From contig NZ_VNJI01000001.1 of assembly GCF_007786445.1 (NCBI RefSeq), positions 1-64,000 of the forward strand: 64,000 nt of DNA, given 5' to 3'. Positions within the stretch are counted from its first letter, which is position 1. Every line of letters begins with the position of its first letter. This DNA is from Paenibacillus cremeus. GTDB taxonomy: Bacteria; Bacillota; Bacilli; Paenibacillales; NBRC-103111. This document shows positions 32,864 through 41,429 of the stretch, piece after piece. The notes under the pieces are model-generated. The model ran no database searches. It was not told the DNA's origin and was given only the letters and a program-made list of their open reading frames with translations. The position numbers and the translations under genes are program-made.

Positions 32864-33015
32864 GGTGGTTCAATAGTGACGGCTGACATGCGAATAGGGG
32901 ACTGGACTCGCAGGAAGTAGACGCTTGGGGACGCTGGAACGGCTGGATACTGAGCCGAGCCTGGTTCGGTCAAGCCTGGATTCAAGAGAAGACATAAGTG
33001 AAGGAGCTAATAACC

Positions 33016-34155
33016 ATGACATCCGTTTCCGTTTGGCGCAGGAGTATGACGACTCTTGTAATGGGGAGTGTGCTTTCGTTCGGATTATTCGGACTGTTCG
33101 GGCTTGGTACCCAGCCAGTTCATGCTAAAGCGCCGGATGAGCAGCTCATTTGCATCGATCCCGGCCATCAGCGGTACGGGAATAACGGGTTAGAGCCTGT
33201 GGCACCGGGGGCGAAGGAGCGCAAGCCGAAGGTCTCGTCCGGTACGGCCGGAGTGAAAACCAAGAAGCCGGAATATGTGCTGACGCTCGAAGCTTCCCGG
33301 CTGCTGAAGGATAAGCTGGAAAGCTACGGCTACCGCGTGGTGATGGTCCGCGATTCCCACGATGTCGATATTACCAACATTGAGCGGGCGCAAATGTGCA
33401 ACGACGCGCAGGCGGACCTGGCGGTCCGGATTCATGCGGACGGCGACGCTTCGCCGAAGACGCAGGGCATTTCACTGCTGTACCCTGCGCCGGGCAGGGA
33501 CACAGAGTCGCTTGTCGCACCGAGCAAGGAGGCGGCGGAGCTGATTCTACGCGAGGCTGTTGCGGCTACGGGAGCGGTCTCGAGAGGCGTGGTTCCGCGC
33601 TCCGACCTGACCGGCTTCAATTGGTCGACGGTGCCGTCGGTGCTGGTGGAGATGGGTTTTATGACCAATCCGGCGGAGGATGCGAAGCTGTCGGATCCGG
33701 AGTATTTGAACGCCATGACCGAAGGGATCGCGAACGGCATTAATGCAGCTTTGGCGGCGCGGGTGGACGCTCCGGTAGTGGAAGAGTCTTCGCGGGTGTT
33801 TTTACCGGCGGGCAGTGCACAGCTGTATGATCTGTCGGGTGACGGACGGATGCTTCGTACGAAAGCTGCGCTGTCTCCACAGGTACTCCAAGTTTCCGCG
33901 GTGATGGGGTCTTGGGGAAGAGTGAGCACGTGGATGGGCGAGCGATGGGTTTACCTCGGACACGCCCTGAGCCCGGTTCAAGCGGTAAACAAGCAAGTGG
34001 AGCTTGCGGATAACACGCCGCTCTATCGGAGTCCCCATGACGCTGAACCGTTGGCCCGGCTCACAGCTCAGCGGGTCGGTGCGTTGGAGCAGTGGAACGA
34101 GTGGTTTTTGATCGATACGTGGATGGGGCCGCTGTGGATCACGCCGTCCAAGTAA
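33016..34155 (+). CDS. N-acetylmuramoyl-L-alanine amidase
   Basis: A 379-residue secreted cell-wall hydrolase that cleaves the bond between N-acetylmuramic acid and the stem peptide. The signal peptide spans about residues 1-36 (hydrophobic LSFGLFGLFGLGTQPVHA). The Amidase_3 domain at about 42-245 has its zinc ligands in LICIDPGHQRYG (His), LEASRLL (Glu) and VRIHADGD (His), and the catalytic Glu in PSVLVEMGFMTNPAED. The last 120 residues may form two small SH3-like wall-binding domains. The start is ATG at 33016, nine bases after AAGGAG; a GTG at 32998 lies before that site and is rejected. Confidence 0.93.
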   Translation: MTSVSVWRRSMTTLVMGSVLSFGLFGLFGLGTQPVHAKAPDEQLICIDPGHQRYGNNGLEPVAPGAKERKPKVSSGTAGVKTKKPEYVLTLEASRLLKDKLESYGYRVVMVRDSHDVDITNIERAQMCNDAQADLAVRIHADGDASPKTQGISLLYPAPGRDTESLVAPSKEAAELILREAVAATGAVSRGVVPRSDLTGFNWSTVPSVLVEMGFMTNPAEDAKLSDPEYLNAMTEGIANGINAALAARVDAPVVEESSRVFLPAGSAQLYDLSGDGRMLRTKAALSPQVLQVSAVMGSWGRVSTWMGERWVYLGHALSPVQAVNKQVELADNTPLYRSPHDAEPLARLTAQRVGALEQWNEWFLIDTWMGPLWITPSK

Positions 34156-34162
34156 AAAGTAG

Positions 34163-34213
34163 AAGCTTACGGCTGCCGTTCTGGGAGAGCGGGCCGTAAG
34201 CTTTTACATTTTT
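34163..34213. terminator. Hairpin terminator between amidase and sulfatase genes
   Basis: AAGCTTACGGC (34163-34173) pairs with GCCGTAAGCTT (34193-34203), followed by TT and then ATTTTTT. The gap is between convergent genes, so it may serve both. Confidence 0.85.
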
Positions 34214-35961
34214 TAGTGATGCGCTTGCGTCGGAGTCAGCCGCTTCTGGGCTCGCTGCTCGGCGAGCAAGTGCAGCATCTGCTGCTGAACGGGCAGGAGG
34301 TGCGGGGCGGCATAGGCCGGATGCGCGAGATTATGAATCTCCAGCGGATCGTCGGTCAGGTTATACAGCTCGTATTCGTCGGGGAGCGGGACCGTTTTTA
34401 TCGATTGCGTAATCGATCCTCCAGTACGCTCTACGATTACATCCCTAACGCCCGGTACGCTCCAGAAGTCCGGGTTGTCAAAATACCGGGAAAGCTTCCA
34501 CGTTTCCTCTCGGCCATTTCTGGATAGTGTTGCGATCACTGTTTCAATATGGTTTGGTTGAACAACGGCCTTATACGGCACCCCGATCGGGCTGATCTGG
34601 TGCTGCCCCCGCGTGACATCGTCCTCGGTCATAAAATACAAGGGGGCCTTCAACACGGATGCGCTATTGGCAGGCGATGGATCAGTAACCACGCTGGCTA
34701 GATTACGACCGACGAGCGGATGCACCTCGCAAAATTTGCTCCTGAGCCGGTTCTGGACGTGCTCCACATCGATGTTGGCCAGCCCGAGCATGGTCGGGAG
34801 TAGGTCGACGTGGCTGGTTAGACCATGCACAGTTTGTGGCTGTGGAAACAGCCTTCGGTTGTGAATGATGAAGGGCACGTGCAGCATTTCCTCGTAGGCG
34901 CAGTAAAATTTTTGGTGCAGACGGCTGTGGGAGCCTAACAAATCGCCATGATCCGAGGTGAAGATGACAATCGTATTGTCGTAGAACGACGAGCGGGTGA
35001 GTGCTTCGAACACTTTGTGCATCTGCTCATCGGCGAGCTGCTGCAGCTTGTAGTACAGCCTGCGATAAAACGGTTCGTTCGTAATCGGCTGCAGCGCCAG
35101 CGGGTAGGTATTCCGGTAGCTGGCCTGGCAGCGCGGCTTGGTCGTCAGCGGCTCATTGATCGTAGGAGGCGGAGGAACGAAGGGCACGGCATCAGCCTCA
35201 AAATGAAATGCTGGAATGCGTTCGGTCAAATCCCCGTACAGCACAATATCGTGCGGGTTCAGGAAGGACGCGACGATGAGCCAAGGGGCAGCGTGCGGAT
35301 CGCTTCCTTGCGAGGCATCGAGCGCTTCGATGAGCTGCACCGCTTCCGAGGCGTAGACCACGTCTCTGCCGCTTACGCCCACGGAGGCGGAGGACGCGGA
35401 ATTGCGCGGGTTTCTCCCGTGGGGCTCCGGTCCGACCCAGCCGGAAAAGCCGTAGCTCTCCAGCGGGTCCGCATCGAGGTACAGCCGCTCCTTGGCCGGG
35501 TCCGGCACGCCGCTCAGTGGATTATAGCTGGGCACATCTTTATGCGTACCGGGGACGACAATGTCCTCGTAGGAAATGTGCCATTTTCCCTTGTAATACG
35601 TCTGGTAGCCCGCTTCGCGAAAATAATTACCCATCGTCGGCACCGTATTCCGATTCAGCCAAAACATATTCGAATCGAACGCAAGCTTTGCGATGCCGTC
35701 CGTTTGGCTGACGCCGTGCAGCGAGGGATATTGGCCGGTGAACACCGTAGCTCGGCTGGGGCAGCAGGCAGTGCTCCCGATGTAATGCCGGTGGAACTCC
35801 AGGCCATGCTGTCTCAGCAGCTTATGAGCAGCGAGATGGGTTTGGCGCCATTCCCGGAGCTCTTCCGTTTCGTAGACCGGCGGGTACCGTTCTTCATCCA
35901 CGAGCAGCACGAGGAAATTGGGTCTATCAGGCAGCCGGGAAGCCGCAGAGGTATCATTCAT
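34213..35961 (-). CDS. Sulfatase family hydrolase
   Basis: A 582-residue alkaline-phosphatase-superfamily sulfatase. The activation motif CCPSR (C66-x-P-x-R) with ATVFTGQYPSLHG is intact, so Cys66 could be converted to formylglycine. The C-terminal metal-site block FTSDHGDLLGSHSRLHQK is also intact. The N-terminal metal pair reads VDEER where DD is common. There is no signal peptide, so it is probably cytosolic and acts on imported sulfated or phosphorylated substrate. The start is ATG at 35961; a GTG three codons upstream overlaps its AGGA site. It lies 61 bp after an AraC gene in the same direction. No sulfatase-maturase gene is in the window. Confidence 0.9.
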   Translation of the reverse strand: MNDTSAASRLPDRPNFLVLLVDEERYPPVYETEELREWRQTHLAAHKLLRQHGLEFHRHYIGSTACCPSRATVFTGQYPSLHGVSQTDGIAKLAFDSNMFWLNRNTVPTMGNYFREAGYQTYYKGKWHISYEDIVVPGTHKDVPSYNPLSGVPDPAKERLYLDADPLESYGFSGWVGPEPHGRNPRNSASSASVGVSGRDVVYASEAVQLIEALDASQGSDPHAAPWLIVASFLNPHDIVLYGDLTERIPAFHFEADAVPFVPPPPTINEPLTTKPRCQASYRNTYPLALQPITNEPFYRRLYYKLQQLADEQMHKVFEALTRSSFYDNTIVIFTSDHGDLLGSHSRLHQKFYCAYEEMLHVPFIIHNRRLFPQPQTVHGLTSHVDLLPTMLGLANIDVEHVQNRLRSKFCEVHPLVGRNLASVVTDPSPANSASVLKAPLYFMTEDDVTRGQHQISPIGVPYKAVVQPNHIETVIATLSRNGREETWKLSRYFDNPDFWSVPGVRDVIVERTGGSITQSIKTVPLPDEYELYNLTDDPLEIHNLAHPAYAAPHLLPVQQQMLHLLAEQRAQKRLTPTQAHH

Positions 35962-36022
35962 GCGTCGCACATCCTATAGTAAGATTCTCTTCTTAACATA
36001 TGCGGCGCAGTTACATATCATA

Positions 36023-36895
36023 TTACCTTCCCTTCTCCCCCTTAGCAGCGTAAAACAGCTTTTTATATTGATAAGGACTGATGCCCGTATTCGCTTTAAA
36101 CAATTGGCAGAAATAAGAGGCATTCGAGATGCCGACAGCTTCGCCGATTTCTTTGACCGATAGCTCCTCTGTTTTTAGCAGCCAGCAGGCCTGCTGAATT
36201 CGCCGGGCTGTCAAATACTCCGTAATGCTGCTTCCGACGGATTTGCGGAACAGCTTGGAGACGTAGACCGAGGACAAATGCACCGCCTTGGCCAGCGCTT
36301 CGAGCTCAAACGACTGCATGTAGTGGTGATCGATCCACTGAATGATCCGTTCCACCGCCGGCATGTGCTCCGAGGTGAACGCGAGCTTATTTTCCATCCG
36401 TGGCTTAAGTAACGTAAGAATCGAGATGAGCATCCAAGCCCTTTGCTCCAACCGCTCGCTCTCCTGCGCTTCGGCAATCCGGCGCTGACCGAATCGGCAC
36501 AGTTGACCGAATTCGCCAGCGTCCAGCGTGACCACCTGCTTCCACTTTTTATCGGTTACCAGGTGATGAAACAGCTCCCGCAAGCTAGGGAAGGCAGCTA
36601 AGTATTTGTCCAAGACGTAGGGCTCAAAAACGAATAAGGATCGGATATACGGCGCGTCAGGCCCGGTGAACATTTGAATCCGGTGCAGCTGAAACGGACG
36701 AATAATAAGCAGGGACCCCGGCTGCAGGGGATAAATGCTGCGGTCCAACACAACCTGCCCGCAGCCCTCATGGATATAGAGCATCTCCATCCCTTGGTGA
36801 GCATGGTACACTTCCTTGAAGTTGGCCGTCCGATCCTCGTGGAAACGAAGAATCATCAGCTGCTCGTTGAGGTTCAAGTAATTGAGCACTTTCAT
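36023..36895 (-). CDS. AraC-family regulator, paralogue of the one at 27554
   Basis: A 290-residue cupin-AraC regulator. The cupin half has VYHAHQGMEMLYIHEGCGQV and IRPFQLHRIQMF; the helix-turn-helix half has LSSVYVSKLFRKSVGSSITEY and ASYFCQLFKANTGISPYQYKK. The start at 36895 follows GAGGAGGG; a longer in-frame start at 36967 lacks a ribosome site. It points towards the sulfatase gene and could be cotranscribed with it. It diverges from the binding-protein gene at 37044, so it is a good candidate to control the locus 37044-44921, including the 42-bp elements. Confidence 0.9.
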   Translation of the reverse strand: MKVLNYLNLNEQLMILRFHEDRTANFKEVYHAHQGMEMLYIHEGCGQVVLDRSIYPLQPGSLLIIRPFQLHRIQMFTGPDAPYIRSLFVFEPYVLDKYLAAFPSLRELFHHLVTDKKWKQVVTLDAGEFGQLCRFGQRRIAEAQESERLEQRAWMLISILTLLKPRMENKLAFTSEHMPAVERIIQWIDHHYMQSFELEALAKAVHLSSVYVSKLFRKSVGSSITEYLTARRIQQACWLLKTEELSVKEIGEAVGISNASYFCQLFKANTGISPYQYKKLFYAAKGEKGR

Positions 36896-36983
36896 CGCAA
36901 GCCCTCCTCTTACCCTAACATTTATATAGCTAATTGAGCGACATTTTTCGCTTATCGGACAACACAATAATCCCGTATCCGCA

Positions 36984-36992
36984 TGCTATAGT
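36984..36992 (+). promoter_or_regulatory. Extended -10 promoter before the lipoprotein gene
   Basis: TGCTATAGT has the TGn extension and TATAGT, 52 bp before the start at 37044. No convincing -35 box was found, as often with extended -10 or activator-dependent promoters. Confidence 0.5.
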
Positions 36993-37043
36993 TAATTTAA
37001 CCGATCATATCTGCTCGATAAATAACCATAGGGGGATATTAGA

Positions 37044-38357
37044 ATGCCAAATAAGCCGGGGTTAAAAATGTTGCTGTGTGCCTTAACTGTAACTGTTCTT
37101 GCAAGCGGTTGCAACGCCGGGGGGAATCCGACTCCGAAGGCCGAGGAGGCTCCAAGCAAGGCGAGCAGCGAGCCTGTGACGCTGACGATTTTTACCGCGC
37201 AAAACTCGGTGTACGCGGACGAAAGCGGCTTTGACAACGAGGTCGGACAGTACATCAAAAAGAAGTTTCCGAACGTGACGATTAAGCATATTCACAAAGG
37301 GAAGGGGCAGGACTACCCGGACCTGGTCGCCGCAGGCACGATTCCGGATATCGTTCTGGAGTCGAGCAGCAACATTTTGCCGAAAATCAAAGAATTCGAT
37401 CTGGCCAGCGACATGACGGATTTAATCAAAAAGTATAACTTCGATCTCGGCAGGCTGGACGAGGCTGCGCTGATGCAGGTGAAGAACTCCAATCCGGATG
37501 GCCAGCTGTACGGTCTCCCGTTTACGCTCAGCAATATTATCATGTTCTATAATAAAGATGTGTTGGACAAGTTCGGAGTGCCTTATCTGAAGGACGGAAT
37601 GACATGGGATGAAGTGTACGAGGTGGCCAAGAAGCTGACCCGCACGGTGGACGGCGTCGCTTACAAAGGACTGTCCGCCCATCCGGGCGTCATGATGACC
37701 TACAACCAGCTTTCGCTGACGCCGCTCGATCTGAAGGAGAATAAAGCGGCCATTTCGACGGATGCATGGAAGAAGCTGGTTGAAAATTTCAAGCGCTTCT
37801 ATGAAATTCCCGGCAATGAATATACGAATATCGACGATTTTCCGAAGGGGCAAATGGCCATTGGAGTGCATGTCGCCGAAAAAGTCAGCAGCTGGTACAG
37901 TGCGAATAAGGATTTGAAGTTCGATATCGTTTCTCCGCCATCCTTCAAAGAGCTTCCGAACACGGGCATGCAGCCGAATACGTATTCCTGGTTTATTACC
38001 AAAAATTCGAAGTACAAAGACCAAGCCTTCCAAATCATTCAGTATTTATTATCGGATGAGGTGCAATCGGAGCTGTCCAAGAACGGCATCATATCTCCGC
38101 TCAAAAGCAAGGCGGTCCGGGAGCTATACGGCCAGAACCTGGCTCAGCTGAAGGGCAAGAACACCGGTGCCGTTTACTATAGCAAAAATGCGCTTCCTCC
38201 GGCTCCTCGGGCAGCAGGTCTGGTCGTCTACAGCGTCAATACGGGTAAAATATTCGACAACATCGCCAAGAGCGGCATGGATGTGAACACATCTCTTCGA
38301 TCGGTGGAAGAGGAGTCCAATCAAGCTATTCAGCAGCTGCTGTCACAAAAGAAATAG
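37044..38357 (+). CDS. Extracellular solute-binding lipoprotein (family 1 type)
   Basis: A 437-residue sugar-binding lipoprotein. Signal with lipobox LASGC; Cys23 would be lipidated. A short polar linker (GGNPTPKAEEAPSKAS) leads into the two-lobed binding fold (about 48-437), with PDIVLESSSN, YGLPFTLSNIIMFYNKDVL and FPKGQMAIGVHVAEK. It is the SBP_bac_1 type, shorter than the LplA-type proteins at 3271 and 41430. No permease follows it directly; a glycosidase and a second binding protein come first, so it may share the permeases at 43059 and 44046, or modulate sensing. A terminator follows. Confidence 0.93.
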   Translation: MPNKPGLKMLLCALTVTVLASGCNAGGNPTPKAEEAPSKASSEPVTLTIFTAQNSVYADESGFDNEVGQYIKKKFPNVTIKHIHKGKGQDYPDLVAAGTIPDIVLESSSNILPKIKEFDLASDMTDLIKKYNFDLGRLDEAALMQVKNSNPDGQLYGLPFTLSNIIMFYNKDVLDKFGVPYLKDGMTWDEVYEVAKKLTRTVDGVAYKGLSAHPGVMMTYNQLSLTPLDLKENKAAISTDAWKKLVENFKRFYEIPGNEYTNIDDFPKGQMAIGVHVAEKVSSWYSANKDLKFDIVSPPSFKELPNTGMQPNTYSWFITKNSKYKDQAFQIIQYLLSDEVQSELSKNGIISPLKSKAVRELYGQNLAQLKGKNTGAVYYSKNALPPAPRAAGLVVYSVNTGKIFDNIAKSGMDVNTSLRSVEEESNQAIQQLLSQKK

Positions 38358-38374
38358 GGTTCCGCATGCGCACC

Positions 38375-38409
38375 GGCTCTCGTCCCGTAAGGGAAGGGAG
38401 CCTTTTTTT
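38375..38409 (+). terminator. Intrinsic terminator after the lipoprotein gene
   Basis: GGCTCTCGTCCC (38375-38386) pairs with GGGAAGGGAGCC (38391-38402) around GTAA with two weak pairs, followed by seven T. Confidence 0.88.
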
Positions 38410-38425
38410 ACGCCTTCTTGGAGAG

Positions 38426-38467
38426 ATGACAGTTTTGTATAATTTAAAGCCAGTTCTCGCTCTAGAG
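38426..38467 (+). promoter_or_regulatory. 42-bp AraC-type operator element, copy 1
   Basis: Begins ATGACAGTTTTG and ends TTCTCGCTCTAGAG. It holds two direct half-sites, GACAGTTTTG (38428) and GCCAGTTCTC (38449), exactly 21 bp apart (two helical turns), the classical AraC-family layout. A weak -10, TACTAT (38486-38491), follows, with no consensus -35, so the element would overlap the -35 position as a class II activator site. It serves the glycosidase gene. The second copy at 41252 matches at 37 of 42 positions. Confidence 0.65.
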
Positions 38468-38545
38468 CGTGGAAGCCTTTTCACTTACTATCTTAAGTAG
38501 CAACTAAAGCTAGTGCTGACGATAGAAGAGAGGGTGGTTGTACTG

Positions 38546-41251
38546 ATGCATCCAGAGAGTAATCGCCATGATTTGCGCTTGCCGGATTGGGGGCCTTACA
38601 CGAAAAAATATATCGGCATTTCCCACATCGCAAGCCAGCAGCAGGGGGTTCGCTTCGATCTGAGCGTATTCCCGGGGTTTTACCGTAGAAAGGTTGGGGT
38701 GCCCAGCGTCATGTGGGAATCCGACTATCACCCTTGGGAGGCGGCGCCGGATCTGTCCTATTATACGCATCGGCACGAGCTGGAGTGGAAGGACCGGGTA
38801 TACTCGGATATCTCGTTCGTGCGGATGGATGCGAATCGGAATTTGATCCGGTGCGACCTGGTCAACAACACGGACACGAAGCAAAATGTCGTGCTGCATT
38901 ACATGGCGTCCGTCCATTTTCCCGCGGTGAAGGCGCATGGCGATCCGATGGAATTGATTGAGGTGCAGGGACTCGGAGGGGCGGTTTGGGTCGATGCGTT
39001 AGACTATGAGGAGCTCGAATTTGCGGTGAAGCGGCCGGATGATCATTTGGTCTACGACGGCTTTTATCGCGGAGAGGAGCGGGTTTCCGGCTTTGTTAAT
39101 GCGTCGGGCCTCGGCAAAGGCTTCGGTAAAAATAAAGGGGATCGCGTCAAGTACAAGGTGCGGGTGCCCGGAGCTATACAGGATGCCGTTCTAGTTATCC
39201 GATATCAGATGGAATCGGGCGGAAAGCTGGAGCTGGCGATGGAAGGGCTGGCCGTTGCGTCAATTCAGCTGGCGGGCAGCACCGGCATGAACAGCTGCCG
39301 CATGGCCCTGGGCTCGATCGGACCGGGTGAATACGAGCTGGAGCTGGTGTCCTCGGGCGGAACGCCGCTTATCCTCGACGGTCTATTGATCGCCGAGCAG
39401 GAGCGTCATGAGCAGATCCAGTTCAGGGCGGTAGGCTGGGAGCCGCGTCCGGACAAACAGCCGGGCCCGGTGCCGAACAGCTTGATTTTATCCTATAAAA
39501 ACTGCGATCAGGTCTATGGCATGGTGTGGCTGTTCGATAACTACGAAATTCGCGAATACCACGGCAAAGATCTGGATCTGTCGCTCCGGCACAATGTCCA
39601 TCATCATGTTCATAGCAGCTTTTACAGCCCTGGCCAAGGTCACTATACGAACGTGTATATGCGGCCGATTGCTCTGGAGGGAGAAACCAGTAAGCGGCTG
39701 TACGGCATGGTTTGTCATGGGGCGATCGATGAGGTGAAGGCATTCCTTCAAGCGTTTGCCAGCCGCGAGAATGACGCCACTTGTGAAACCAGGTACCTGG
39801 AGAGCAAGTCATCCAGCGCCATTCAGCCGGTGAACCCGTCCGGGGAAAAATATCTCTTCGGCCTCCAGCGATTGGCAGCGACTACGCTGACGAACGTCGT
39901 GTTTCCGGTGTATACGAAGCGCTCGTTTATCAAGCACTATACCCCCGGTCGATGGTGGGACAGCCTGTATACATGGGATTCCGGCTTTATCGGACTCGGG
40001 CTGGCGGAGCTGAGCATCGACAGAGCGATCGACAGCCTGCAAACGTATTTGACCGAGCCGGGCGATCCGCAAGCGGCCTTCATGCATCATGGGAGCATGG
40101 TTCCTGTGCAGCACTACCAGTTTCTGGAGATTTGGAACAAGACGCAATCGCTCGAACTGCTGCAAAGCTACTATGCGAGCTTGAAGCAATACTACCAGTT
40201 TTACTGCGGCCATCACGAGGGCTCTACGATGAAGCCGTTTCAATCGAATCTGCTCAATCCGTGGGACTACTTCTACAATTCCGGCGGGTGGGACGATTAT
40301 CCTCCCCAAGTGCATGTGCACCGCAGCGGGCTGAAGAAGCAGGTTGCTCCGGTTATCAATACGGCGCACGGTATCCGAATCGCGAAGATACTAAAAATGG
40401 CAGCAAAAGAGCTGGGCCTGCTGGAGGATGTGGAGCTCTACGATCAAGACATCGAGCTTTTGTCACAAGCGCTGCAGCAGCACGCCTGGGACGAGTCCGC
40501 CGGCTTTTACGGCTATGTGTGCCATAACGAGCAGGGCGAGCCCGAGGGGATTTTACAATACAACAATGAAGTCAACTACAATATGGGACTCGACGGTGCG
40601 TATCCGCTGGTGGCAGGCATTTGCGATGCGCGTCAGACCGAGCTGCTGCTGGGTCATTTATTCGATGAGGAAGAGATTTGGAGCCCGATCGGCTTATCCG
40701 CGGTTTCACAAAAGGCCCCGTACTACAATATTGAAGGGTACTGGAACGGAACGGTGTGGATGCCGCATCAGTGGTTTTTCTGGAAGACGATGATCGATCT
40801 GGGGCGCTTGGATCTGGCCTATCAGATCGCCGAGACGGGCCTTGAGGTCTGGGAGCGGGAAGTGCGCGAGAGCTATAACTGCTTCGAGCATTTTATTATC
40901 AAAACCGGGCGGGGCGCAGGCTGGCATCACTTCGGCGGACTATCGAACCCGGTGCTGAGCTGGTTTAACGCCTACCATCGTCCGGGCACGCTGACGTGCG
41001 GCTTTGATGTATGGATGAAGCTGACCGAGGTTCAGCCGGACCATACCCAGCTGACCGCGACGCTGCAGTATGAGGGAGGGCGCGAGACGTTCAGCTTGAT
41101 CGCGACGATGAGCCCGGAATGCCGCTATGAAGCGCTGTGGAATGGGGAGCAGGCTGCGATCATCTCGAAGGGAGACGGCGTGCTCCATCTGGAGCTGACC
41201 GCACCGGCTAAGCAGAACGAGCCTGGGCAGCTCATCATCCGAGCGGTCTAA
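38546..41251 (+). CDS. GH63-like (MGH1-type) glycoside hydrolase
   Basis: A 901-residue soluble enzyme without a signal peptide. The N-terminal part (about 1-420) is a beta-sandwich region with a possible carbohydrate-binding insert; the C-terminal part (about 430-830) is an (alpha/alpha)6-barrel with RWWDSLYTWDSGFIGLGLAE, YNSGGWDDYPP, YNNEVNYNMGLD and NGTVWMPHQWFFWKTM. By analogy with GH63 enzymes, D583 (GWDDYPP) may be the general acid and E781 (NCFEHF) the base; this is inferred. A cytosolic role in trimming imported oligosaccharides is likely. The start at 38546 follows GAGAGGGTGG; an in-frame ATG-like start at 38513 has no ribosome site. It lies between the two 42-bp elements. Confidence 0.82.
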   Translation: MHPESNRHDLRLPDWGPYTKKYIGISHIASQQQGVRFDLSVFPGFYRRKVGVPSVMWESDYHPWEAAPDLSYYTHRHELEWKDRVYSDISFVRMDANRNLIRCDLVNNTDTKQNVVLHYMASVHFPAVKAHGDPMELIEVQGLGGAVWVDALDYEELEFAVKRPDDHLVYDGFYRGEERVSGFVNASGLGKGFGKNKGDRVKYKVRVPGAIQDAVLVIRYQMESGGKLELAMEGLAVASIQLAGSTGMNSCRMALGSIGPGEYELELVSSGGTPLILDGLLIAEQERHEQIQFRAVGWEPRPDKQPGPVPNSLILSYKNCDQVYGMVWLFDNYEIREYHGKDLDLSLRHNVHHHVHSSFYSPGQGHYTNVYMRPIALEGETSKRLYGMVCHGAIDEVKAFLQAFASRENDATCETRYLESKSSSAIQPVNPSGEKYLFGLQRLAATTLTNVVFPVYTKRSFIKHYTPGRWWDSLYTWDSGFIGLGLAELSIDRAIDSLQTYLTEPGDPQAAFMHHGSMVPVQHYQFLEIWNKTQSLELLQSYYASLKQYYQFYCGHHEGSTMKPFQSNLLNPWDYFYNSGGWDDYPPQVHVHRSGLKKQVAPVINTAHGIRIAKILKMAAKELGLLEDVELYDQDIELLSQALQQHAWDESAGFYGYVCHNEQGEPEGILQYNNEVNYNMGLDGAYPLVAGICDARQTELLLGHLFDEEEIWSPIGLSAVSQKAPYYNIEGYWNGTVWMPHQWFFWKTMIDLGRLDLAYQIAETGLEVWEREVRESYNCFEHFIIKTGRGAGWHHFGGLSNPVLSWFNAYHRPGTLTCGFDVWMKLTEVQPDHTQLTATLQYEGGRETFSLIATMSPECRYEALWNGEQAAIISKGDGVLHLELTAPAKQNEPGQLIIRAV

Positions 41252-41293
41252 ATGACAGTTTTGTACGATTATTTGCCAGTTCTCGCTCTAGAG
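41252..41293 (+). promoter_or_regulatory. 42-bp AraC-type operator element, copy 2
   Basis: The same layout as copy 1: half-sites GACAGTTTTG (41254) and GCCAGTTCTC (41275), 21 bp apart, ending CTCTAGAG. It starts one base after the stop codon of the glycosidase gene. The -10 box at 41311 lies 36 bp from the second half-site, against 37 bp in copy 1. Only five bases, all in the spacer between half-sites, differ between copies. Confidence 0.68.
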
Positions 41294-41310
41294 AAGTCTT
41301 AAATCTGTCT

Positions 41311-41316
41311 TATAAT
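41311..41316 (+). promoter_or_regulatory. -10 box for the second lipoprotein gene
   Basis: A perfect TATAAT. The -35 position (about 41288-41293, CTAGAG) is not consensus and lies in the 42-bp element, which supports activator dependence. Confidence 0.6.
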
Positions 41317-41358
41317 TAAGCTATCAGCTTGTAAATTCGCTTTATGATAGGGCATCCA

Positions 41359-41372
41359 TGTAAACGCTATCA
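41359..41372. promoter_or_regulatory. CcpA cre site in the leader of the lipoprotein gene
   Basis: TGTAAACGCTATCA matches TGWAANCGNTNWCA at every position. It lies about 45 bp downstream of the -10 box and 58 bp before the start codon, a position that would block elongation when CcpA is bound. Confidence 0.8.
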
Positions 41373-41429
41373 AGGGCGATGTCCGAATGCTGGGTCAATG
41401 AGATATATATCATGGGAGGTTGATTGGAA

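Noticed and set aside
32785-32886. A 31-codon frame before the amidase gene
   Set aside because: No ribosome site, and the extended -10 promoter of the amidase lies inside it.
32864-33015. ydaO-type c-di-AMP riboswitch before the amidase gene
   Set aside because: Such elements often precede wall hydrolases, but none of the conserved segments could be found in the leader.
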